From contig CAKUJT010000074.1 in the NCBI GenBank assembly GCA_934661765.1, forward strand, positions 1-11,571: a DNA stretch of 11,571 nt, read 5' to 3'. Made by a program: the position numbers and the translations under genes. The DNA comes from an uncultured Senegalimassilia sp. (lineage in GTDB: Bacteria; Actinomycetota; Coriobacteriia; Coriobacteriales; Eggerthellaceae). The notes under the pieces were generated by a model. It did not search any database, was not told where the DNA came from, and worked only from the letters and a program-made list of their open reading frames with translations. This document shows, piece after piece, positions 6,837 through 11,571 of this stretch (position 1 is the first letter of the stretch; each line of letters begins with the position of its first letter).

Positions 6837-6906
6837 AAAAAAGCACCGTAAAAGTGGAATCAAAATGGGCATGGTTATCCCATTGATTCCGACTTTGTAC
6901 GGTGCT
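6837..6906 (-). terminator. Terminator of the immA-zinc-ribbon operon
   Basis: An imperfect stem of about 26-28 bp (left AGCACCGTA at 6842-6850, right TACGGTGCT at 6898-6906; inner arms GGAATCA/TGATTCC and TGGG/CCCA) is followed on the minus strand by TTTTTT (6842-6837). It lies about 70 nt after the zinc-ribbon stop at 6979. Confidence 0.82.
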
Positions 6907-6978
6907 AGGGCAGTCTCGATCATAGATCGGCTCCGCATACGCGAATGTAAGTCGTGGTTATTAAATTGTAATCAGTTA

Positions 6979-7245
6979 TTAGTAGTATCTGTTTTTCAGA
7001 TGGCCAATCCCTTTTTGCTTACGGAAGTAGGCAAGGTTGATAGGGTCCTGTGCCTTACATTTGGGGCACTTGGGACGGACATGTCCGACTGCGTCAGAAT
7101 ATACCTTCATAATGGGAAAATTGCAGCGAGGGCAGCGTATTTCCCGAAGCGCCAACCAGGATGCTTCCGTGGCTGACCTGTCCAGCTTTTCCTGCTTGTC
7201 AGGTGCGGCGCTTGCTGGCCTGTGGCATTGTGAATATCCGCTCAT
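6979..7245 (-). CDS. Zinc-ribbon protein downstream of ImmA
   Basis: The 88-aa protein has a C-terminal zinc ribbon, C38-x2-C41 and C60-x2-C63 (IRCPRCNFPIMKVYS ... RPKCPKCKAQD), followed by INLAYFRK. This resembles small Com-like zinc-finger proteins of mobile elements. The residues before about 32 are low-complexity and poorly conserved in appearance. The ATG overlaps the immA stop (ATGA) and has GAGGA about 7 nt upstream, so the two proteins are made together. The arrangement suggests a function connected with ImmA, for example in control of the element, but this is inference. It ends before a strong terminator. Confidence 0.8.
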   Translation of the reverse strand: MSGYSQCHRPASAAPDKQEKLDRSATEASWLALREIRCPRCNFPIMKVYSDAVGHVRPKCPKCKAQDPINLAYFRKQKGIGHLKNRYY

Positions 7246-7943
7246 ATTGATGTCCTCATTTTCTGGAAGTATTCTGTGATTTCCCGGTGGTCAACCAGAT
7301 TATACTTTTTCAGCTGGATAAGGAGGGCTGAAAAGGAAACGCCTAGTTCGTCTGCCATTGCGTGAATGGCGGGCTTAGTACTGGGCAGTAGTACAGATTC
7401 TCCATAAATCGGGAGACGGCTGCGATGCAGGTGGTGGCGGAGGGTATTCTGCAGCAGCGGCAAGGGCATCAGAAGCATGGCCGCCATGGCGTTTGCCTGA
7501 CATTCGCCCAGGTTCAGCCGTTCCTGCAACTCTTGAAGATTATAGTGCCGCTCGCTATCATATTCCCGGTCAAAGCAGGCTGGATTGTGAAGCGGGTCTG
7601 CTCGGTTGATGAGAATATGGCTAATTTCATGGGCAAGAACAAACCGCCTGCGGCAGTTCTCGGAGGGATGCCGTAAAAAAGCATCCAGAATGATGGTGTC
7701 CTTTGGGAAGACAATTCCCACTCTCTCGTTTTGGCGACGTACACTCAGCGGATAAGTTCCGTTGGAAACAAAGCCAATCTTGTCCTGATCGTCCTCTGCG
7801 ATTTGCTCATACTGAACTTGCAGATTCAGAAAGCGGGCAATACTGTCAATATCGATGGGGCCGGATGCTAGGGAGCCACAGGCCGCCTGAATCAGGCCGG
7901 AAGCAATTTCTTCAATCTCTTTGTTTGAAATAAATACTTTCAT
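7242..7943 (-). CDS. ImmA/IrrE family metallo-endopeptidase
   Basis: The 233-aa protein contains the zinc-metalloprotease signature HEISH (H105, E106, H109) within RRRFVLAHEISHILIN. The third-ligand region ECQANAMAAMLLMP carries E147, all in normal ImmA/IrrE order. The C-terminal part (about 185-225, IHAMADELGVSFSALLIQLK) is the helix-turn-helix-like tail usual for the family. ImmA of ICEBs1 cleaves the element repressor ImmR, and IrrE of Deinococcus cleaves DdrO after DNA damage, so this protein probably cleaves a repressor to induce the element or its cargo. No XRE repressor lies next to it in this window; the divergent neighbour is a WYL regulator instead. It has a strong AGGAGGT ribosome site 6-7 nt upstream of the ATG and a perfect-consensus promoter at 8104-8132. 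Confidence 0.93.
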   Translation of the reverse strand: MKVFISNKEIEEIASGLIQAACGSLASGPIDIDSIARFLNLQVQYEQIAEDDQDKIGFVSNGTYPLSVRRQNERVGIVFPKDTIILDAFLRHPSENCRRRFVLAHEISHILINRADPLHNPACFDREYDSERHYNLQELQERLNLGECQANAMAAMLLMPLPLLQNTLRHHLHRSRLPIYGESVLLPSTKPAIHAMADELGVSFSALLIQLKKYNLVDHREITEYFQKMRTSI

Positions 7944-8077
7944 CGGTAAACCTCCTCAAGTGAAAAACCGCATTCTCCGAGAGGGCGAGAATGTTTCATA
8001 CGGACGGTGTTCCGGCTACCGAGGCCACAGAAGATGGCGGCTTCCCAACTCCTGATAAGTGGGAATGCCCCGGACAT
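7940..8077 (-). CDS. Possible 45-aa leader ORF overlapping immA
   Basis: In the immA leader an ATG at 8077 opens a 45-codon frame (MSGAFPLIRSWEAAIFCGLG ... ending GFSLEEVYR). Its TGA overlaps the immA ATG as ATGA, and its last codons contain the immA ribosome site. The leader from the predicted transcription start is only about 20 nt and has no clear Shine-Dalgarno. An in-frame stop lies 9 nt before the ATG. The length and the exact overlap speak for coupling; the lack of a ribosome site and of any recognised family speak against. A shorter version could start at the internal ATG at 7999 (19 aa). Confidence 0.35.
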   Translation of the reverse strand: MSGAFPLIRSWEAAIFCGLGSRNTVRMKHSRPLGECGFSLEEVYR

Positions 8078-8103
8078 TTGGAACAGTTACTTCGGATGTC
8101 ATT

Positions 8104-8132
8104 ATTATAGCCAGATACACAAACAGTGTCAA
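8104..8132 (-). promoter_or_regulatory. Perfect-consensus sigma-A promoter of the immA operon
   Basis: On the minus strand TTGACA (8132-8127), 17 bp and TATAAT (8109-8104). The leader to the immA ATG is about 155 nt and contains a small hairpin (CATTCTC/GAGAATG, near 7970-7993) as well as the possible leader ORF. Confidence 0.88.
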
Positions 8133-8145
8133 GAACAAATGTTCG
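8133..8145. promoter_or_regulatory. LexA-box-like operator abutting the immA -35
   Basis: On the minus strand CGAACATTTGTTC forms a GAAC-N4-GTTC inverted repeat directly next to the TTGACA. It is close to the Gram-positive LexA (DinR) box CGAAC-N4-GTTCG, with only the final base off. Repressor binding here would block the immA promoter. The identity of the repressor (host LexA or an element repressor) is not shown by the sequence. Confidence 0.5.
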
Positions 8146-8153
8146 TACAAAAC

Positions 8154-8181
8154 AAAAGAGTCACAGAACTGTGACTCTTTT
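8154..8181. promoter_or_regulatory. 28-bp palindrome in the immA-WYL divergent region
   Basis: Two 13-bp arms (AAAAGAGTCACAG and CTGTGACTCTTTT) flank AA. Lying between two divergent promoters, it is a candidate operator for the WYL regulator or another element regulator. As RNA it would form a hairpin with a U-rich tail, so a terminator or insulator role is an alternative. Confidence 0.5.
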
Positions 8182-8224
8182 ATAATCAGGCCCTCTGGGG
8201 GGGTAGCCAGACGGGATGTTCGGT

Positions 8225-8253
8225 TTGACAACGGTAACGGCACACACTATAAT
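8225..8253 (+). promoter_or_regulatory. Perfect-consensus sigma-A promoter of the WYL gene
   Basis: TTGACA (8225-8230), 17 bp and TATAAT (8248-8253) lie about 35 nt before the ATG at 8289. This promoter probably also serves the next gene at 9329. Confidence 0.88.
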
Positions 8254-8288
8254 GGAAGCAACTTATAAATCAGAAAAGTGGGAAAAGT

Positions 8289-9278
8289 ATGGAAATCAGT
8301 ACACCCCAAAAGATCAAGCTGCTCAAACTCATGGAATTGCTGCGGGAAAACAGCGATAAGGACCATCCACTGAAAACGAATGTGCTTTGTACGATGCTGA
8401 AAAATGCGGGGATTTCCTGCGACAGACGAACGCTCAGCAGGGATATTGCCACATTGAACGAGTGCGGCTATGAGATTTTTTCAACCATGCAGGGCCATGA
8501 CAAGGCATACTACATTGTGGAGCGAAGCTTTTCTTTGCCGGAATTAAAAATCCTGATTGATGCAGTTCAGGCGGCTTCCTTTATAACGGAATCCAAAACG
8601 GAGAACTTGATCCAAAAGATTGCAGCACTGGGAAATGCCCACCGTGCGGAGCTGCTGCAGGGTGGCATGGTCTGCTTCAATTCCAGGAAACACGGCAACG
8701 AGCAAATCTACTACTCTGTGGAAACTTTGGAGGGGGCATTGCGCCGACACCAAAAAGTTTCTTTCTGCTATTTTGATTTGGATGAAAAGCATCAGAAGGT
8801 GTACCGCCGAGAAAAGCAACGCTATGTCGTTGACCCGGTGGCGCTGGTTTATAATGAGGACAATTACTACCTGATGTGCTTTTCAGCAAAGCACAACGAC
8901 ATTGTGAATTATCGAGTGGACCGGATGGAGCATGTACAACTGGAGGATGTACCCGCCGATGAACGGGCTGTGATCCATGCGGTGGATGTTGCGGATTATA
9001 CGGAGCAGGCATTCAAAATGTACAACGGAAAGATAGAATCGATTACGTTGAGCTTCAGCAGGGATTTGATTGGTGTCATCTATGACAAGTTTGGAGAGGA
9101 TACAGAAATATGGCAAGAGGACGGCAGGTACGCCGCCAATGTCAAAGTTCAAATCAGCCCAACGTTCTGGGGCTGGCTATTCCAGTTTGGGGGGAGGATG
9201 CGCCTTCAAGGGCCTGCGGTCTTGCAGGAAGAAATGGGGCGGCAGTTGAGTCTCCTTGCGGACAGAACCAAAGACTGA
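8289..9278 (+). CDS. WYL-domain transcriptional regulator
   Basis: The 329-aa protein has an N-terminal winged helix-turn-helix (about 6-66; DRRTLSRDIATLNECGYEI is the recognition helix and wing start). A WYL domain follows (about 140-215) with DPVALVYNEDNYYLMCFS at 182-199 and NYRVDRM at 207-213, then a C-terminal WCX-type extension to the end. WYL regulators sense ligands, often nucleic acids or nucleotides, and control DNA-damage (PafBC) or phage-defence (BrxR/CapW) genes. The ATG has only a weak GGGAAA site, but the frame and HTH fix the start. It is divergent from immA, and the next gene follows 50 bp downstream in the same direction, the usual place for a WYL-controlled cargo gene. Target and ligand are not known from the sequence. 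Confidence 0.92.
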   Translation: MEISTPQKIKLLKLMELLRENSDKDHPLKTNVLCTMLKNAGISCDRRTLSRDIATLNECGYEIFSTMQGHDKAYYIVERSFSLPELKILIDAVQAASFITESKTENLIQKIAALGNAHRAELLQGGMVCFNSRKHGNEQIYYSVETLEGALRRHQKVSFCYFDLDEKHQKVYRREKQRYVVDPVALVYNEDNYYLMCFSAKHNDIVNYRVDRMEHVQLEDVPADERAVIHAVDVADYTEQAFKMYNGKIESITLSFSRDLIGVIYDKFGEDTEIWQEDGRYAANVKVQISPTFWGWLFQFGGRMRLQGPAVLQEEMGRQLSLLADRTKD

Positions 9279-9328
9279 GTAGTGAATGGGATTAAAATTA
9301 TATCATTTCGTAATAGGGAGATGATTAT

Positions 9329-10426
9329 GTGCTCACAGGAAAAATGAATGAGGTATCGAAGGCGATAGAGGATACAATCATTGAAGTATTTCCGACGCAA
9401 TATCTAATAAAATTGCTTTCTAGTAGAATTACATTACAGGATCTTACGAATCAGATTTTGGTGGAATGCTGTAAGTATACCTATGACCAGACGCAGGAGA
9501 AGCACTCTTTAGATTATTATTTGGGCGGTGCGGTGCATGCTGAAGACAGTGAGAGGATGATGCACCAACGTACTATAGACTATATTCGAGATAAAAAAAC
9601 TATATACTATCAGATACTTGGATTTGATGCTAAACACCTGGTTCCGGAGAAGATGCAATCCATTAAAGCGAAACTGGAAGGCCATAAGTTTACGGACTTC
9701 CAATTCTGGGAGATTTGTAACGTTCACGATATGCAGTTGGTCAAAGCCATCATTGAAAAAAGAATAGGAAAGCCGAACTTTTCGACAGATAAAATTGAAG
9801 CATATGCAAAGGAATATAATAACTTTCTTGTGGAGCGCCAGAAGGACTGGGAAGTGAAGAGAAGTAACCCCTTATTTGATTTTTTGGCATTCTTTACATT
9901 GGAATGGAAATACTCTTTTGAATTTATTTATGAGTTAGCGGCTGAGATGGCTAATGCCAATATTAAGAATATACCTGATATGAGGCAGCGCATCGCTCTT
10001 TTTGCGGGACAGTTTACGTTGGTTTCAGATTTGATAATCGCCAATCCTGAGATTATGCCAACGCCAATAACTACAGAAAATCGCATGATTCTTGTTAGAA
10101 GAAAATTCTTGCCTGATGTCGTTGAAAGTGACACGGAGGAATTTGAAAAAATAAGATATCTATTTATGCAGGCACAGGTAGTAGTTGCATCTATGCTTTT
10201 ACGAATGACCCTAGGTGGTGTCCATTTAAGGGCGTGGTTTGTTGCTCATACAGATGAATCGGATTGGCTGAGTGTATTTCAAGAGTATAACATCTTCCAA
10301 GTATTTAACAGTGAGAAGATATGGGATAAAAAAGTATCCCGGAGGTTAAAAGATATTTATGGCAACACCGCACAAACGCCACAATCCGCGTTATACCATA
10401 GGTTCCGAATAAAAGCTGGTGGATAA
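9329..10426 (+). CDS. Unrecognised cargo protein; 3' end altered by IS insertion
   Basis: I do not recognise this 365-aa protein. It is soluble-looking, mostly helical and rich in aromatic and charged residues, with segments such as FLAFFTLEWKYSFEFIYELA (about 190-209) and VVVASMLLRMTLGGVHLRAW (about 288-307). No signal peptide or clear catalytic motif is visible. Its codons are AT-richer than those of all neighbours, which suggests a separate origin. GTG at 9329 is chosen because AGGGAG (9315-9320) is 8 nt upstream; ATG at 9344 is the alternative. It follows the WYL gene by 50 bp without a clear promoter, so it is probably cotranscribed and WYL-controlled. The IS begins at 10361, so residues 345-365 (GNTAQTPQSALYHRFRIKAGG split across the IS end) are IS-encoded. 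The native gene continued at 11499-11543 and had 358 codons. Whether the altered protein works is unknown. Confidence 0.75.
   Translation: MLTGKMNEVSKAIEDTIIEVFPTQYLIKLLSSRITLQDLTNQILVECCKYTYDQTQEKHSLDYYLGGAVHAEDSERMMHQRTIDYIRDKKTIYYQILGFDAKHLVPEKMQSIKAKLEGHKFTDFQFWEICNVHDMQLVKAIIEKRIGKPNFSTDKIEAYAKEYNNFLVERQKDWEVKRSNPLFDFLAFFTLEWKYSFEFIYELAAEMANANIKNIPDMRQRIALFAGQFTLVSDLIIANPEIMPTPITTENRMILVRRKFLPDVVESDTEEFEKIRYLFMQAQVVVASMLLRMTLGGVHLRAWFVAHTDESDWLSVFQEYNIFQVFNSEKIWDKKVSRRLKDIYGNTAQTPQSALYHRFRIKAGG
10357..10360. repeat. Left copy of IS target duplication (TTAT)
   Basis: TTAT immediately precedes the left inverted repeat and recurs at 11495-11498 after the right one. Four-base duplications are normal for IS5-group elements. 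Confidence 0.8.
10361..10374 (+). repeat. IS left inverted repeat
   Basis: GGCAACACCGCACA, an exact inverted match to 11481-11494. Its first base falls in frame after codon 344 of the cargo gene. Confidence 0.9.
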
Positions 10427-10460
10427 CCTCTGTATTTTTTGTCCGCAAAGGCGCACTGAC

Positions 10461-11438
10461 TCAAGCCGCCAGACAGGGTCTGTCAGCCAGAATCAGATTT
10501 GCCAGCGCAAACATGATATTGAATTTGGCTTGCTGCTTTTCAAGCCCTCGGTATCGTGTTTTTCGGAAATGCAGTTGCTTTTTAACAACACCGAATACAT
10601 GCTCTACTTTTGCTCGGACTGAGGATTTCGTGTGTTCCGCTCTCTTTGCAGCACACAGCCCACTTTTGCTCAGCTTCTTCATCTGAGAAGGACGACGATT
10701 GATCTTGTACTTGATTTTCCTGCCTGATTTATTACGGACTATGGCATCTTCACGTTTACCTGCGCCGAGATAACCGCTGTCTCCATAGACCGCTTCTTCC
10801 TCTCCCGTCAGCAATTTCGGCACTTCCGTAACGTCGTGGACATTTGCCGCTGTGGCTTCCACTGTATGAACCAGTCCGCTGTCCTTGTCTACGCCGATAT
10901 GTGCCTTATATCCAAAGTGCCAAGTGTTCCCCTTTTTGACATGATGGGCATCCGGGTCTCGTTTCTTCTCCTTATTCTTGGTAGAAGATGGGGCAGAAAT
11001 GATGGTGGAATCTACGATGGTACCCTTTTTCAGAATGAGGCCACGCTCCATGAGCGCTGCTACCACCTGAGCAAACAGCTTCTCCTGCAGTCCGTTCCGG
11101 ATCAGCAGATTCCGAAAACGGCCGAGAGTATCCCCGTCCGGAACCTGATTGCTGGAATCAACGCCGCAGAACTCCGAAAATGCGCGGCTGTCGATTGCCT
11201 CTGCCACTGTTGCCTCGTCACTCAGGTCATAGAGGTTTTGCAGCAGATACAGTCGGAGCATGATCTCCAGCGGATAGGGTTTGTTGCCGCGCTCTCCTTT
11301 ATAGTAGCACGGCTGAATCATGGCAAGCCATTCTCCCCACGGGACGATCCGTTCAATCTGACTGAGAAATTCTTTTTTCTTCGTCCGCACCTGTGCCAGT
11401 TCGTCACTGAATGCGGAAATCGTCATTTGTTTATCCAT
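10461..11438 (-). CDS. IS5-family DDE transposase
   Basis: The 325-aa protein has an N-terminal DUF772-like region (PCYYKGERGNKPYPLEIMLR, about 43-62) and a DDE_Tnp_1 catalytic core. The likely triad is D143 (IVDSTII), D220 (VYGDSGYLG) and E279 (RAKVEHVFGVVK). Length and motif spacing match full IS5-group transposases, so it is probably active. The gene starts at the ATG at 11438. A TATAAT on the minus strand (11450-11445) lies only 6 nt upstream, so the transcript would begin at or beside the start codon, consistent with a leaderless message, and no Shine-Dalgarno is seen. It is transcribed toward the cargo gene, on the opposite strand. Confidence 0.94.
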   Translation of the reverse strand: MDKQMTISAFSDELAQVRTKKKEFLSQIERIVPWGEWLAMIQPCYYKGERGNKPYPLEIMLRLYLLQNLYDLSDEATVAEAIDSRAFSEFCGVDSSNQVPDGDTLGRFRNLLIRNGLQEKLFAQVVAALMERGLILKKGTIVDSTIISAPSSTKNKEKKRDPDAHHVKKGNTWHFGYKAHIGVDKDSGLVHTVEATAANVHDVTEVPKLLTGEEEAVYGDSGYLGAGKREDAIVRNKSGRKIKYKINRRPSQMKKLSKSGLCAAKRAEHTKSSVRAKVEHVFGVVKKQLHFRKTRYRGLEKQQAKFNIMFALANLILADRPCLAA

Positions 11439-11444
11439 GGCTTT

Positions 11445-11450
11445 ATTATA
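11445..11450 (-). promoter_or_regulatory. -10 box of the transposase gene
   Basis: TATAAT on the minus strand ends 6 nt before the transposase ATG. The -35 region 17 bp upstream (TGCCAG) is poor, which suggests low expression. Confidence 0.5.
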
Positions 11451-11480
11451 TCACACTTGGCGGTATCTGGCACTTTTCTC

Positions 11481-11494
11481 TGTGCGGTGTTGCC
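11481..11494 (-). repeat. IS right inverted repeat
   Basis: The reverse complement reads GGCAACACCGCACA, identical to the left end over 14 bases. Confidence 0.9.
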
Positions 11495-11498
11495 TTAT
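11495..11498. repeat. Right copy of IS target duplication (TTAT)
   Basis: Matches 10357-10360. The cargo-gene sequence resumes right after it. Confidence 0.8.
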
Positions 11499-11543
11499 AA
11501 TGCTGTTTCGATGGATTATAAAAATCCCGTAATTCGTTCTTAG
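11499..11543 (+). pseudogene. Native 3' end of the interrupted cargo gene
   Basis: Joining 10360 to 11499 (removing the IS and one TTAT) continues the cargo reading frame without a shift. It adds NAVSMDYKNPVIRS and a TAG stop, so the ancestral protein ended ...RRLKDIYNAVSMDYKNPVIRS at 358 residues. This fragment is now separated from its gene by 1138 bp. Confidence 0.82.
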
Positions 11544-11571
11544 AAACGTGAAGCTGAATTCAGTATACTGG

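Larger units (their letters stand above)
6675..6978. other. Gene-free stretch with tandem hairpins
   Basis: This roughly 300-bp gap contains no convincing gene. It holds two long hairpins (6769-6809 and 6837-6906, listed separately), a short CGATC-ATA-GATCG palindrome at 6917-6929, and the ribosome site of the sigma-like gene at its left edge. A minus-strand open frame across the hairpins (6738-6938) is judged spurious. Confidence 0.6.
10361..11494 (-). mobile_element. IS5-family insertion sequence, 1134 bp, complete
   Basis: The element is bounded by perfect 14-bp inverted repeats GGCAACACCGCACA (10361-10374 and, inverted, 11481-11494). It is flanked by a 4-bp TTAT duplication and contains one full transposase gene. 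The intact ends and duplication show a single, probably recent insertion into the cargo gene. Its length is within the IS5-family range. Confidence 0.92.
3966..11571. mobile_element. Integrative element inserted in a spore-protein gene (one end only; continues past the window)
   Basis: It begins at the broken SASP gene and carries, next to the junction, a large serine recombinase with the small accessory genes usual for clostridial integrative or mobilizable elements. ImmA/IrrE, WYL and unknown cargo genes follow. Base composition is lower in GC than the left 4 kb. No second SASP half is seen up to 11571, so the element is longer than 7.6 kb. No relaxase, VirB/FtsK-like or phage structural gene is visible, so ICE, IME and prophage cannot be told apart from this part alone. 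Confidence 0.75.

Noticed and set aside
6738..6938. 66-codon minus-strand open frame upstream of the sigma-like gene
   Set aside because: It is made of the two hairpins, including the immA terminator, and no family is recognisable.
7944..8100. Possible riboswitch in the long immA leader
   Set aside because: Only one small hairpin is evident and no known aptamer core was recognised; the leader ORF is the simpler explanation.
8016..8243. 75-codon minus-strand open frame in the immA-WYL region
   Set aside because: It runs across the immA promoter and the 28-bp palindrome, so it would not be on the immA transcript; no ribosome site.
10836..11543. 235-codon plus-strand open frame across the IS
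   Set aside because: It is antisense to the transposase. Only its last 14 codons are real, as the native end of the interrupted cargo gene.
1..11571. CRISPR arrays, tRNA or rRNA genes, replication origin
   Set aside because: No regularly spaced direct repeats, tRNA-like or rRNA segments, or iteron/DnaA-box clusters were seen on either strand.

Overview
The window looks like a chromosomal segment of a spore-forming, probably gut-associated clostridium (Oscillospiraceae/Ruminococcaceae type). The evidence is an alpha/beta-type small acid-soluble spore protein remnant, clostridial sigma-A promoters (several perfect TTGACA-N17-TATAAT), strong AGGAGG-type ribosome sites, and clostridial-style mobile elements. 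Genus-level assignment is inference. By eye the left 4 kb is GC-richer than the right part, and the gene at about 9.3-10.4 kb is clearly AT-richer.

Bases 1-3850 are host chromosome. On the minus strand a PadR regulator and a one-TM HAAS-like protein overlap by 8 bp. They end at a terminator into which a group IIC intron has inserted; only its first 74 nt are inside the window, running off the left edge. Divergent from padR, with back-to-back promoters, is a secreted protein with an Ig-like C-terminus. It converges on a leucine-rich-repeat lipoprotein gene, and the two share a bidirectional terminator.

At about 3966 the host spore-protein gene is cut. Its last 38 codons and terminator remain, and everything to the right is foreign. 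From the junction the minus strand carries a large serine recombinase (587 aa), a small TnpW-like protein and a small zinc-ribbon protein, preceded by a sigma-like HTH gene broken by one in-frame amber codon. The tight overlaps make this the recombination module of an integrative element whose other end, with the 5' half of the spore-protein gene, lies beyond the right edge.

The next block (6.8-9.3 kb) is a regulatory module. ImmA/IrrE metallopeptidase and a zinc-ribbon protein form a minus-strand operon ending in a long terminator hairpin. A WYL-domain regulator is transcribed divergently. The divergent region holds two perfect sigma-A promoters, a LexA-box-like inverted repeat abutting the immA -35, and a 28-bp palindrome. 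A possible 45-aa leader ORF overlaps immA by ATGA.

Downstream of the WYL gene lies an unrecognised AT-rich gene, the only candidate cargo gene visible. A 1134-bp IS5-family insertion with 14-bp inverted repeats and a 4-bp TTAT duplication has entered its 3' end. Removing it restores a clean 358-codon reading frame; in the present sequence the last 14 native residues are replaced by 21 IS-derived ones. No tRNA, rRNA, CRISPR array, relaxase or conjugation gene is visible.
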